A stretch of DNA of 64,000 nucleotides from Spirogloea muscicola (taxonomy: Eukaryota; Streptophyta; Zygnematophyceae; Spirogloeales; Spirogloeaceae): assembly GCA_009602725.1 (NCBI GenBank), contig WELB01000046.1:34565-98564 (forward strand), given 5' to 3'. The notes under the pieces were generated by a model, which did not search any database, was not told the origin of the DNA, and was given only the letters and a program-made list of their open reading frames with translations. Position numbers and translations under genes: made by a program. Numbering within the stretch: the first letter of the stretch is position 1; each line of letters opens with the position of its first letter. Shown in pieces: positions 22,346-33,441 of this stretch.

Positions 22346-22510
22346 GTAGAGAGTCAAGAAGAAGTCAAGAAGAAGTGAAGAAGAAGTGAAGAAGAAGTGC
22401 CCGCCCATAGAAGAATAGAAGATTGTGCTCGCCCATAGAGAAGAGGGGCCGGCAAAGCCAGCCCAAAAACAATGGACAGTGTCCAAAGCCAAAGAAAGAG
22501 GTGCCGAAAA
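22346..22510 (-). mobile_element. GAA/TTC microsatellite and LINE 3' tails
   Basis: 22350-22400 is an (AGAAGAAGTGA)n-like run. Then come two type-one tail ends (GCCCGCCCATAGAAG, GCTCGCCCATAGAGAAG), and the perfect stem GGGGCCGGCAAAGCCAGCCC. This shows most clearly that the LINE 3' terminus passes into a CTT/GAA repeat. Confidence 0.78.
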
Positions 22511-22798
22511 GGACTACTCTACCGAGCACGACCTGAACCCCATGGCGCGCAAGAATAACAAAGGTGCAGCCCGTGTCACTGTGCGCCACAGCAACAACAG
22601 CACAACGCTGCATTTGGCGAGCGACGGCGGCCAAGGCCCGACCTCGAAGCTCCATTCCATCAACGTCAGACCATCAGTGCTGTACTCATTTTGTGAGGTC
22701 ATCAGCCCCCGGCCGCCGCCGCCGCTCGACGCGCCGCGCCGACGGCGGAGCCAGCCTCGCCGCTGCGGCTGCGGCGGCGGCGGCGGCGGCTGCGGACC
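22511..22798 (+). other. Region upstream of the UBC27-like gene
   Basis: Likely promoter or 5' UTR. A short GGC-repeat (about 22768-22795) ends just before the ATG. An open frame from 22540 (MARKNNKGAARVTVRHSNNS) looks coding-like but resembles nothing I know. Confidence 0.35.
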
Positions 22799-23627
22799 AT
22801 GTTGGACGTGGTGCGGGGTCGAATTCAGAAGGAGCTGGTGGAGGTCGAGCGCAAGTCGGGCGTGACTGTCGGGCGTGACTGTCGGGCGTGACTCAAGCAG
22901 TGGATCCCAGCTCTGTCACTGAGAACGGCTCTACTGTCCTTACAAGCCCTGCTTTTGGCGCCAGAACCTAGTGACCCTTTGGATGCTGTTGCTGCTCAAC
23001 AGGTTTTCCCTCCTTATTCTACCCCAGCTGTTTCCTATGCATACATTGTGGCATGTAGCTGACCTCTTGGGGAGGCCATAAGGGAAGAGTACGGTATATG
23101 GAAGTCTGTGTGTATGGCAAAGGATTTGTGCAAATGAAGTGATGCAGACGAATGCAAGGTGGAATCCTTCGATCATGTGTTGCTACTGCTACCGATGTTT
23201 CTTTCTGCCTCTAATCCGGATCTGGCCTCATCATGCTTACCTTATTTCTCGCAGTAATTGATGGATCAAGTAACATTTGTTGGGACTGCCAGATATTGGA
23301 CAGATACCTTTGCCACTCGGAAAGATGTTGATTCAGCCGAAAAGGTACAAATGAGCCTGCACATTAAGAGCGAATACACGATAGTCAGCTTCTACTTGAG
23401 CAAACTTGTGATTGTCCCCTTTTGCCTCGTGCTAGAGTTGATAATGGCAAATGAGGTTGCTCATGCCAGAAGCTTTGGACAAACCTCTACCAGCCCCGCG
23501 GATGTCCTCCGCATGGCAATTTCAGGTGGCGAAGCTGGCCGAGATGGGCTTCGCTGATGCTGCTGCACGGTCGGCTTTGGAAAGTTGCGGTGGAGATGAG
23601 AATGCAGCTTTGGAGAAGCTCTGCTAG
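22799..23627 (+). pseudogene. UBC27/UBE2K-like E2 with UBA domain, catalytic core absent
   Basis: Ubiquitin-conjugating enzymes of this class pass ubiquitin from E1 to a substrate or E3 and carry a C-terminal UBA domain. Exon 1 starts at ATG 22799: MLDVVRGRIQKELVEVERKS is the E2 N-terminal helix. It runs into a 13-bp unit (TCGGGCGTGACTG) repeated almost three times, with an in-frame TGA at 22889, then resumes in the same frame at 22895 as KQWIPALSLRTALLSLQALL and APEPSDPLDAVAAQQ (donor at 23003). Exon 2, about 23255-23345, holds VGTARYWTDTFATRKD but begins with TAA where relatives have Tyr. Exon 3, 23526-23627, is the UBA end: KLAEMGFADAAARSALESCG, GDENAALEKLC, stop TAG. About 75 residues including the HPN motif and active-site Cys are missing. 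Pseudogene or assembly collapse; the family call is firm. Confidence 0.85.
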
Positions 23628-25474
23628 CTCATAATTTTGAAGGCTTTCTCAATGTCAACAGCTTGTGGTGTGGCGACCCTAGCCCATTCTTTATACTTCT
23701 GCGCATACTTCTTCGTTGTCTCGCATAAATATCTGAATTGTGACTATGCCTGATTCTGTTGCTGGTAGTACCTTAACCTTCAGCAGCCTGTACAAATATT
23801 GCAACTAAGTGACTATCATGCTGCCGCTTACGAGATGATTGTCGTAGCTGAGCCACTCGGACTAGGTCAGCTTCCGACTCCTGTTGAGGTAGATACTCAC
23901 ACGTGGTAGGCTTTGACCGGCATGAGATGCTCCCCATGGGCGGGGCCCATGTGGGCGTCTTCTCCGTCTCCACCGGAGGCCAAGCTTACATTCGGGGCAT
24001 ACTGCGATGCAAAGCATGTTGTCAACGTGAGCTTCGTAATCCGTGCTTCAATGACATGCGCGTTTTAATGCCTTGGATAAACCTCAGGAAACTTGTGGAG
24101 CCATGCACAATGCAGGACTGAGCTTCGGCTGCAGCGGTTTGGCGATCCCTCCGCTGGTTAGCCAGGAAATATACCAGTCTAATGCCATGGAGGCCTGACC
24201 TGCGCGGCTGTAATAATAATCGGAGTCTTCAGTGCAGATCCGACACCTCCGCGCTTGTTCTGCTTGACCAGCTTCATAACATAGCCCGGCCCTCAGGCCT
24301 TCACTGCAGAAGCTGTAAAAGAGTCGGCCATTTATTAGGAGCACTTGCCAACTTTCCTGGAGGACGCCAACCAAGTCGATATGCCTTCTAGGGCCTTGTT
24401 GCGTGTTTACGAGCATCAACGAGTTTGCTGCAACGTATAGTTATACTCTGCCAGCATGATGCGAACATAGCGCCGCATAAGAAGTCGTGAGAGCCAAATG
24501 CGCTCAAATGAGGCAATGAGCTACAATCCGCCCCCGAGAGAAGCAGCTGATTCTATGATTGTTGTCCATTGGCCGTGTGAAAGGGAATACCAACTCAGTA
24601 TGCGCATTTCCGACTACCTTTCCAGACTGCCAAACTGTAGCAAGGGGCTACGAGTATCTATTTGTGGCATACGTACTTTAAGAGGCAACACCGATTACAG
24701 CGACAAGAACACAGTGAACGAAAGGCCTTGACCAGTAACATTGGCAACACAATTTGAGCGGACAAGCGTGACACATGCAAGCAGATCGCCGATCCCAGGC
24801 TGGCAGCTAAACAGTAGTTGTGAACAAGGCAATAAGTGGGGCTACAACTGTGAAATAGCAACATTGTGCAGTGGCAAGGCCCTGAGATCTAAGGGTGGTC
24901 CGAGGGACACTTTCCACCGTCCCACCTTCGTATCTCTCCTTAGATAGTCCACAGGCTGCGGGTGTCTCCCATCCTCCCGTCCTTCCAGACCCTGTGAATG
25001 ATTGGCATCGATGGTCAACAAAGTATGTGTGACAAATACGAGCAGCTCGCCGAGCGCAGGCGAAGCAAGGATTGATTGGGAATATCGCCAATATGGTTTA
25101 GGTCGCTTGACGACAAGTGGCACACTAGCCACTACAGATTCCTGAGGGCCCAACTAATACTCTTAGTAAATGAGTCCGTGGAGCCAGCGTCAGCGGCGTC
25201 TCAGCGGCGCTCGCGACGCCACGGGAGAGCTAATATGTGGAAGTTAAGTGGGCCTGGACATCCCATATACAAGGCCGAAGGCACGGCACCGTAGGACCTA
25301 TACAGGGGCGGTATTTAATTCGCCGAGGGAAGAAGCAAGGCTGCTCTCCACCCCTGCCTAGTTGAGATAGTGTGGCCACTGTGGCTTGGTTGGCTTGTCA
25401 CTTCCGTAACCACTTACATGGCCGAGATGTCGATATTCTAGGACACATAGCCGGACAGTGCTAGGGAGGCTACG
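23628..25474. other. Intergenic region, no recognised gene
   Basis: AT-richer DNA with only short open frames. One plus-strand stretch, 23903-24121, begins VVGFDRHEMLPMGGAHVGVF and SVSTGGQAYIRGIL; it may be an exon but I do not recognise it. Nothing else stands out up to the first LTR. Confidence 0.35.
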
Positions 25475-26734
25475 TGTAACGTCCCTGACCCTAATCACAC
25501 AGTTAGGGTCGAAACGTCCTGTTCGGTTTCGGACATAGGGTGTTTTGGAGACAACCCCCTTACAGAGTGGAACGCCAGCGCACACAGCGCACACACGCGC
25601 ACATAGCGCGGCGGAAGTCTTACTCTGAGGCACCGCCAGAAGGCGGCGACTCGACCGAGGGTCAGCAGCTGTCTGCGCAAGGAGCGCAGCCATGGTACTT
25701 ACAAAGAGCCGGCGGGGCCCGCAGAGACGAGCTGCGGCGACGGGCTGGGCAGCAGGCGGCAGCAGCAGAGCTGCGGCGGCGGCTGCGGCAGCAGGCAGCA
25801 GCAGGGCTGTGCCTCTCTTGGCGTCACGGGTCTGACTGAGGAGTCTGGCCTCGACCTGCTACTGATAAGCGTTCCATCTGCCACCCTTCCCCCGAGGTTG
25901 TGATGAGGATTGCCACCAATGTCGTGAATCCACGCCCTACACATGCAGTTAGGGTGAGCAGTCCTTATTGGGTTCGGCCGGCCTCAGAGTATTTAGGGGC
26001 CAACCCACGACACAGAGAAGCACTAGCGCAAAGGCGCAGCGGAAGATAGGCCCCGTGGCGCCGCCGTGCGGCGGCGACTCCACCTCCTGGGCGCAGGCCG
26101 GCGCAGTAGGCCCCGCAGCGGAGTGCGGCGGCGGCTGCGGCGGCGAGCAGCGGCAAGGCTGCTCTAGGCTTCACTGGCTCGAACTGTCTGCTGAGCCTCA
26201 GCCCCCAAGGCTCCTTGTGCTTCCCCGCGCCTCCCCCCCTCCAGGGGTGTGAGCAGGTTCGCGCCAAGGCCCGCCTTGCGGCGGTCCCCAAGATCTTCCG
26301 GTTTGAACCGGCGAATCATCGAGGGGTATTTCGAATGGCGGGACCCCCCTCCGGGCGGGCCCCTGCGCGGCAAGCCGGCCCGCCGAGCGGGCCCTTGCGC
26401 GCCAAGCCGGCCCGCCACCTGGCGGGCCCACTTGTCCCAAATAGTCGGTCATGTAATGCCATCAGAGCCATGTGGCTTAACCACACGGCTGGTTCATTAC
26501 AACCAAGGTCTTCCCCCGAAGAGGCGGGCCTGACGAATGGGAATACGAATCCAGGGGACTGGCGCGTGCTGCGCGTGGCGCGTGCCGGACGTGCCCAGGG
26601 CCTCAGCCCATACTTGGCAACACGTAGTGGAGCGAAGTCACCAGGAGCGTTTGAGAATCCCAATCGGTAGATACGATACGATCATGTAAGCTTACCGGCA
26701 CCGTTTGGTACGCTCAAAGGGAGGGAACGTCACA
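25475..26734 (-). repeat. Family B solo LTR holding a family A solo LTR
   Basis: The outer LTR starts TGTAACGTCCCTGACC and ends GGGAACGTCACA. It shows the family B modules CACACAGTTAGGGT, CATAGGGTGTTTTGGAGACA, GCGGAAGTCTTAC and CGTTCCATCTGCCACCC. It is split at 25920 by a family A LTR. No clear target duplication flanks the outer LTR, as expected for an old copy. Strand is given by comparison with full elements, whose genes read on the minus strand in this LTR orientation. Confidence 0.82.
25920..26501 (-). repeat. Family A solo LTR nested in a family B LTR
   Basis: It runs from TGTCGTGAATCC to GGTTCATTACA, 582 bp, with a perfect 5-bp duplication ACCAA on both sides (25915-25919 and 26502-26506). 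Its modules match the LTRs at 38453 and 44772: TCCTTATTG, GGGGCCAACCCAC, GCACTAGCGCA, GGGCGCAGGCCGGCGCA and TAGTCGGTCATGTAATGCCA. Younger than its host LTR. Confidence 0.9.
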
Positions 26735-26930
26735 AAGCGTGTGGCCACTTCGTCGGCTGCCCCAATGAGGCCTTCTGCAGTCGAGAAGTTCAAGCACCGT
26801 CACGGGCCGAATATTGAGAAGCAGAGCAAGTTGATTGCAGAAGCTGATCGTGTCTGCTTTATGCTGTGGAGCTAAAAGGCATCATATCTGCGATTGCACG
26901 GTCCCAGTGCATCCTCGGAGAAAGCCCAGC
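26735..26930. other. Short spacer
   Basis: No gene seen. The piece GCGATTGCACGGTCC near 26890 resembles GGATTGCACGGTCG near 36945, perhaps an older shared repeat. Confidence 0.35.
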
Positions 26931-29452
26931 TGTAGCAACCCAACCCCTATGCACAACGTCACGTATGCGGTCGTCCTTGTTGGCTTTGGTCACTAAGTTC
27001 AAGAGCGAACCCCCAACACAGCGAAGCTGCACGCATAAAGCGCAGCACCTGGGCACCAGCCCGCAGCTAGCCCACCAAGGGCTGGCCAAGGACGCCTCGC
27101 AGCACGTCGGCAGCAGTCTGACAGCGGCGGGCTGTGGTAGCCGGCAGCATCAGGGCTGCGCCCCTCTCTAGCTTCACCGATCCGAGCTCCCTCAGCCGGG
27201 TCGAGGTCAGACACTTATAGTGCTTCTCCGGGCCACCTCCCCCTTGGGTGTGTGGTGGTCGCCCCATGGGCTACCCTGAAGGGTGTGCCCGCGAATGGGG
27301 ATTCGGACCGGTGCGCGACACCAAACGGCGCATCGGTTGTGCAACTGCCGGAGGCACGCAGCAGCGCTTCGTTGCAGTTCTACCGCTACACGAAGCAGCG
27401 TCTAGCACGGGCGGGACCGACCCACCTGGAGCCCCCAGGGCTCTTGGGCGGGACCCACCCGTAGCCACCTGGAAGAGCCAGGTCGTGTTAGGACGACAAC
27501 GGGACGGGTGCCGGAACTGCACAGGAACGTACCGTGCGTCTGCACTCATGTGACCGTGAACAGTGTTGGTAACGCTTGCTAACGGTGGGAACGTTATATC
27601 CCTCCCCACTTGATTCTTCACGTCCTCGGGAACAGGAAACAACCGAAAGACATGACGTTCAATAGTTGCAGCCCCTACTTAGCGGAGGGGAGTCACCATC
27701 CTTTGCGAATAAGTAAGTCCGCAAGCAGCCTGGCAATTCGCAAAATTCGCAAAAGTGGCGGCAGGCTCCCACGTCTTGTGCTCAGGCCCACAGCCGAGTC
27801 ACCTCACAAGGTATTCAGGGGTCTTAAGCCTACGAAACTTGTCCCAGTTTGACAAGATTTCCTCCACCTCGTACACAAGCACATCCTCAGCAAGAGCGAA
27901 GGTAGGGGCGGTTGGACGCGGCCATCCGACTGGAAGGTCAGGAGCTGGGACACGTGGAATCTCATCCACTGTACCTGTGTATCAAGTTCATAGGACACCT
28001 TGCCAAAAAGCGTGCAACGGGGAAAGGTTCAACCTACTTGGGTAGCAACTTGCGCGTACCCACTGCCCGCAAGGACAGGTGCTTTGTACTCAGCAGTACT
28101 GTAGCACCCACGTCTACGGACACATCCTTTCGACGTTGGTCAGTATGCGACTGGAACACTTGCCGGTTTCCTCCCCACCCGCTAAGGTGCTCGAGGAAGC
28201 TGACCGTAGCTGGGGAAATTTTGGTTATTTATCTGGGTGGGGAGGCGACTTATGACAGGCCCTTTTCACAGCATACTCGGCCTGCAGCCAAAAAGGCATG
28301 CCAGTCGGTCTGACTTGATTCGACAGAATTCCGGAGCATGTCTTCCAGAACCCTTTTCTCTCTCTTAGTTTGACCATCGCTTTGGATTGAAGGCAGTGGA
28401 CATGGCCTGCTTAGAGCTACTAAGTTGGCATACTTCCAATCAGAAGTGACCCGTTAACCTAGGACTTGTCCCGATACCAGCCTTTCGGATACGCCATGTA
28501 ACGTCCACACCTTGTCCACAAAGATGCAGCTAAGTCCTTTGCCGGAAGCATGCGTGGTCGTCGGAGCAAAGGGTACCTACCATCTTGCTCAAACGATCTA
28601 CAAAGACGTCAATGGCATCGAATTCATTCATCGTCTTGGGCAAGTGTGTGATATAATCCACACTCCAGATCAGCCCAATTCCGCCCAGGAATCTCCAGGG
28701 GTTAAAGTAATCCGGCTGGCGTGCCAGAAATTGCCTTGCTTCGCTGGGATGTGGCACAGCCTGTACAAAAGCGTCTACCTGGGCCACCAGAAGGCGCCTC
28801 ACAGCTTTTGGTCGAATTAACTGTGAATGACCACTGTATGGCGTATCATGCAGGTCATGCATGATGGTGCTATGCACGGCATTGTAGTCCCGGACCACAA
28901 TGGCGTCGCCGTGCCACCAAAAGCCATCGTCATCGGAGAGTTTGCGTCCGTTGGTTGCCACTGCAAACCAAGATTCTGTGCCATACCCATCACGTATACG
29001 CACACACAATTCAGAGAGGTTGGCAGTACGCTGCCGAGAAGCGCCACGGGTAGGACGCATGCCTGCATCCTCAATTCCCGACGCGTTCAAGGCAGTTACT
29101 GCAGCAGCCTCTGCAATGTTGCGGCTCACTGGACCACAACATTGCGCATTCCAGGGCGGTACTCCCACTGGAATCGAAATGATGCAATAAATTCAGCTCA
29201 CCGAGCTTGCCGCCTCGTCAGTTGCTGTTGAGTGTGGAAGTACGTCAACGGGCAAAGATCCCTGACTGCTGTGAACTCCCCACCTTCCAGGTAGCAACGC
29301 CAAAAAGGTAAGGCGTGCACCACAGCCAGTAGCTCTTGCTCACCCGTAGTGTAAATTCGCTCTCTAGATATCAGCAGGCGGCTCTCGCACGCTATCGGGT
29401 GGCCCTCTTGCAAGAGCCCGGTTGCACCCAATGCCGGTTAAAAGGCGTCACA
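26931..29452 (-). mobile_element. Family D chromovirus fossil, 3' LTR and part of pol, truncated
   Basis: Ty3/gypsy chromovirus remnant on the minus strand. The LTR (26931-27598, TGTAGCAACCC to GGGAACGTTATA) is followed by the purine-rich tract conserved beside these LTRs (antisense CCTCCCCACTT, TTCACGTCCTCGGGAAC). Then come traces of chromodomain, integrase and RNase H, in that order from left to right. Short recognisable blocks include VDYITHLPKT and NEFDAIDVFVDRLSKMV of integrase and EQELLAVVHALPFWRCYLEG of RNase H. Broken many times, old, and cut off by a family A LTR at 29453; gag, protease, most of RT and the other LTR are absent. Confidence 0.82.
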
Positions 29453-29747
29453 TGTTACAAATCTCGTCCTACACACGCAGTTAGGGTGAGTTGTCCTTAT
29501 TGACTTCGGCTGTAGGGGTTTGGGGAGCAACCCACATCACAGGCAAAGCACTAGCGCATAGGCGCAGCGAAAGACAGGCCCTGTCGCGTCGCCGTCCAGC
29601 GGCGACTCCACCTCCTGGGCGCAGCCCGGCGCAGCAAGCCCCGCAGCAGGGTTCGGCGGCGGCTGCGGCCGCGAGCAGCGGCAAGGCTGCTCCTGGGCTT
29701 CACCGGTCCGAACCCCTGTCGAGCTTCAGCCCCAGGCTCTCTGTGCT
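29453..29747 (-). repeat. Family A LTR, truncated
   Basis: Starts TGTTACAAATCTCGTCC and follows the family A LTR through GCACTAGCGCATAGGCGCAG and GGGCGCAGCCCGGCGCAGCA to the AGCTTCAGCCCCAGGCTC block. It then diverges, so about half the LTR is missing. Confidence 0.8.
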
Positions 29748-29869
29748 AGCTGATATTGGTGGACTTGCACTTTCTTTGGGGATCTGAGTGAAGGCTTTTA
29801 TTGTGGCAAATCTGAGTTGGACTAATGTAAGTGAGCAACCGAGGAACCTGAGAGAAGATTTGCAGTGGG

Positions 29870-30010
29870 AGCTTTGCATCAGAGTAGCACGCAGCCGTGT
29901 AGCGACTTGAGCCAGCACGCAGATGCAAGGCGTGGGCCATGGACCGCCGAAGGGAGACTGACAATCGCATACCTGGGCCCACGAGCCAGCGGCGTTGTTC
30001 CCCCCTTGGC
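29870..30010 (-). mobile_element. LINE C-terminal fragment
   Basis: The minus strand contains WAQVCDCQSPFGGPWPTPCI-type sequence. In the shifted frame it reads MRLSVSLRRSMAHALHLRAG, the family C-terminal block. Short, and without a 3' UTR. Confidence 0.72.
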
Positions 30011-30284
30011 AGATATTGTCCTCCACATGCTGTGCCTGTTGTGCGCTCTCTTGATGCATTCTTGCAAGCTCTTGATGCCGGTGGCCTTCTTCTGCTTTGA
30101 ATAACCCCAAAGACTTGCAATTTGCAACGATTATGTTTGTGAGCTGGCATCAGTGACATCGGGCACAAGAATCTCTTTCTTCATCGTGCCCCGTAGAGGC
30201 GGTGTGATCCATCCACATATGCAAACGCTCATTCTGCTGTGCGTCCAAAGAACCGGCGACCGCCTTGCGCTTCCTGGTGATGAT

Positions 30285-30705
30285 GTGTGACACTCCTGAA
30301 TCCGACCAACGCCGAGGGAAACACAGCCCTGCTGCCGCCTAGCCAGCCCCGCTGCTGCCTGCTCCCGCAGCTGCCGTCACAGCTCTGCTGCCGCCGCCTG
30401 CCGCCAAGCCCGTAGCTGCAGCTCGTCGCTGCGGGGCCCCCCGGCTCGCTGTAGTATATGGCTGCGCCCCATCTGGGACAGCTACTGACCCTCGGTAGAG
30501 TCACCGCCGTTGGGCGGTGCCTCGGGGTAAGACGTCCGCTGCGCTCGGTGCGCGTATGTACGTCGGCGTTCTCCTGTATGAGGGTTCTCCTAGACATTCT
30601 ATGTCCGGACCAAACAAGGACGTTCTGACCCTACCTGTTTGTATAGGGATTGGAACGCTATATTGCCCGTCCGCTCTCCACGCGTATCTGGCTAAGGGGT
30701 CTGTT
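30285..30705 (+). repeat. Family B LTR fragment, opposite orientation
   Basis: The reverse complement of the LTR B middle and right part: CAGCCCTGCTGCCGCC, GACAGCTACTGACCCTCGGT, GCGGTGCCTCGGGGTAAGAC and GACGTTCTGACCCTACCTGT. The U3 side is missing. Confidence 0.75.
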
Positions 30706-31300
30706 CCCATTTAACCTTGTCTAACCTCCACTCCATGGCGTCCATCAGACATTCCCCTTACATCCTCTGCAGTCACAGACTGCCTGTTGTCATCGAGCAT
30801 CGATATATCAGCAGGAAGACGGCGAACGCACATGTTGATAGGGGTCTGGTGGCCTGCTATAGATATCCATCCTGACCCTATGCTCCATGCTCCCTCAAAT
30901 TGGTCGGTGTATCACGAGCTGACATCTGAGATCTTTCTGAGGGTCGTGACTTGATCTAGTCTGAAGCCGTCCACCAGGTCAAGCACAGCGAAGTGTCTTC
31001 GCGAATTAAATTGCGCACGACGAGTAGTCAGTCATACATAATATTGAACACATAAGACCAATTGAATACTCATGACCTCCGGCGAATGGCACTCAAACAA
31101 ATGCCTGGGGTGAATAGGGCCAAATGAAGTCGCTGCTCGCTAACAACGAAAGGTGCTGGATTCCGCCTCAACGTCGTCCATGTCAGTAAGCTTGTCACGT
31201 TGTAGCGGTCTAATGCAAGTCGGAGTTGTGACGTTGAGCTTGTCGCACTGATCTTAAGGCCCTAGTGTGAGAGCATGCAAAGTTGCCTAGCTCCTCCACC
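30706..31300. other. Stretch without recognised feature
   Basis: Low-GC DNA with no long open frame and no repeat I could match to others in the window. Confidence 0.35.
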
Positions 31301-31660
31301 GGCTCTTGCGCGGCGCTGTGTCCTGCCGTTGCCACAGGGAGCAGGCTGACGTCAACGCAGCACGCTCTCTTGCTCAGGTGTACCGTGGACCTGTAACTCT
31401 CGCTGCAGCGGTCAATGGCACGCACGTTGCATTTGCGTGCTGGTCGCGCAATGGCTGCAGCCTCTGGCTCTGGCCAGGGGACCCGCTACCCGGATACCAG
31501 TTTCTCCGACCTGCGGCGACCCAACAGCGATGACTTAGTGCCTCGTGGCTTATAACACACTTTGTGCTTAGCGCATTCTCTTTGGACCTTGTCCACCTTT
31601 CTGGGCTGGCCATTCACAGCCCCTGCCCCCTTCTGAAAGAGCTCACTTCATTGCTTTGCC
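31300..31660 (+). mobile_element. LINE C-terminus and 3' UTR fragment
   Basis: Contains sequence for QADVNAARSLAQVYRGPVTL and ARTLHLRAGRAMAAASGSGQ in changing frames. The 3' UTR follows, with TTTGGACCTTGTCCACC and GGGCTGGCCATTCACAGCCC. Frames are broken and the final tail is degraded. Confidence 0.75.
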
Positions 31661-32032
31661 TAGCTTTTGCCACTATTCACTCTGTTCTGCTATATATCAT
31701 GGACCTCGCCCAGATTGAATCGTAGCAGAAATGACTCCGGTCTTGAGCTTCGTAATAAGGACTTTAAAGAAGAAGATGAAGAGGGAGCTGTGGGCGAATG
31801 AGGAACTCAACTCAGCCCCCACCTTCTCGGACCGCCTCTAAGTTGGTGGTAGCAACCGATGGGACCATACTTCGGTAGACTGCTAGTACTTGTTGATGAT
31901 CTTGAACAGTCGTCGACATAGACTGTCGGGCGCCTATCTTACTTCGCTTATATCACTTTCATAACTGTGGTGCGCGAGATACGAAAGACGCAGATTTCTG
32001 GGCTAGATACAAGGACCACGGCAAGGGGGAGG
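31661..32032. other. Stretch without recognised feature
   Basis: No open frame of note. Borders the nested LTR block that starts at 32033. Confidence 0.35.
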
Positions 32033-32511
32033 TGTAAAGTCCCCGCCGTTACGTGACGCTTAACCTTGAGTTAACTCTAAGGTGTGGTATCGGTGTATCG
32101 TTATACTCCCGCGCCCCACTAACGCGCGAGTCACGCGGGCGCCGCGCAGGTGACGCGCGAGGTGACGCGTAGTGTGACGCGCCTGCTGGCGACGTGACGT
32201 GCAGGAACACCGCCTCCAGAAGAGGAGCGTATGTTGGGCTTTCTGCGAGGAGTCCTTGGCGGGTTCTCGAACCTGCCGCCGTACTCGTATGTACGGCGGC
32301 AGGTGATGCGGTGTAACACGCCTGCATCGCCGCGACGCGCCTGTTGCTCGTGTGTGCGGCATAGTGCGGCGCGGCTCTAAAAGGAAGCCGCGTGGCGTGG
32401 CTCTCACGAAGCACCTACCCTCGCGATCGTATCCCCCTTGTCGGGCCCGCCTTCTCGAAGGTGGAACTTGAGGCGAGCCTTCCAGCGTCCCCTGGGGAGG
32501 GTGTAACGTCC

Positions 32512-33393
32512 CCACCGTTACGTGACGTTTAACCGCGCGGGTGACGCGCACGCGACTGACGCGTGCGACGCGCGGGCGAAGCGCGAGGTGACGCGCGGTG
32601 TGACGCGCCTGTCAGCAAGGTGACGCACAGGCGCGCCGCCACCAGCAGAGGCGGCGGAGTCTTGGCTTCTTCTGGAGAGAAGCTCCTCGGCATATTCTTG
32701 GATCTGGCGACACATCCAGAATGACGTGTATGTGACACGTGTGGCGCGCTCGTGACGCCGCGCCACATCCGTGATGCACTGGCGGGACCGCAAGCCGGAG
32801 GGCGCCGCTCGGCGGCGCCGCAGGCTGGCCGCCGCTGGCCGTCACTGGCCGCCACTGGCCGCCACTTCCAGAAGGAAGCCGCGTGGCCTGGCCACGTACT
32901 AGATTCCCCTTGTCGGGCCCGCCTTCTCGAAGGTGGGCCTTGAGACGAGCCTCCCAGAGACCCCTGGGGAGGGTGGCACATGAAGCACTACAAGTAGGGC
33001 TGAGAGCAGACTCGGAGGGTCTTCACACGACCCGGTCAACATCAGTGAAGCCCGCGAGAGAGAGGCGCAGCCCTGCTGCCGCCTGCTGCCGCAGCTCGCC
33101 GACGCAGCCCTGCTGCTGCCTGCTGCTGCAGCCCGTCGCCGCATCCCGTCGTCGCGGACCTTCAACGGCTCTCTGTGAGTAAGACTGTGACTGCTCCGAT
33201 GAGGACAGCCGCTGGCCCGTACCTGCGAGGTGAGTCGCCGCCTGTCGGCGGCGCCTCAGAGCAAGACTTCCGCTGCGTAGTACACTACACGTGGTGCTTC
33301 GCCGTGCTGGGGGTTTGTCTCTAAACCCCAGCGACCGAATCTGATAAGGACGTCCTAACCCCTAATTGTCTGTATAGGGCTCAGAACGTCACA
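32512..33393 (+). repeat. Family C solo LTR nested in a family C LTR
   Basis: 882 bp, TGTAACGTCCCCACC to CAGAACGTCACA, flanked by a perfect 5-bp duplication GAGGG (32507-32511 and 33394-33398). Its first 150 bp contain five or more TGACGCG words. The outer copy has the same cluster. Confidence 0.92.
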
Positions 33394-33441
33394 GAGGGTC
33401 GCACATAATCACTATAAGTACGGCTGAGACCAGACTCGAGG

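Noticed and set aside
22768-22795. GGC-repeat considered as a coding start of the E2 gene
   Set aside because: Simple trinucleotide run upstream of a good ATG that opens the E2 helix; more likely 5' UTR.
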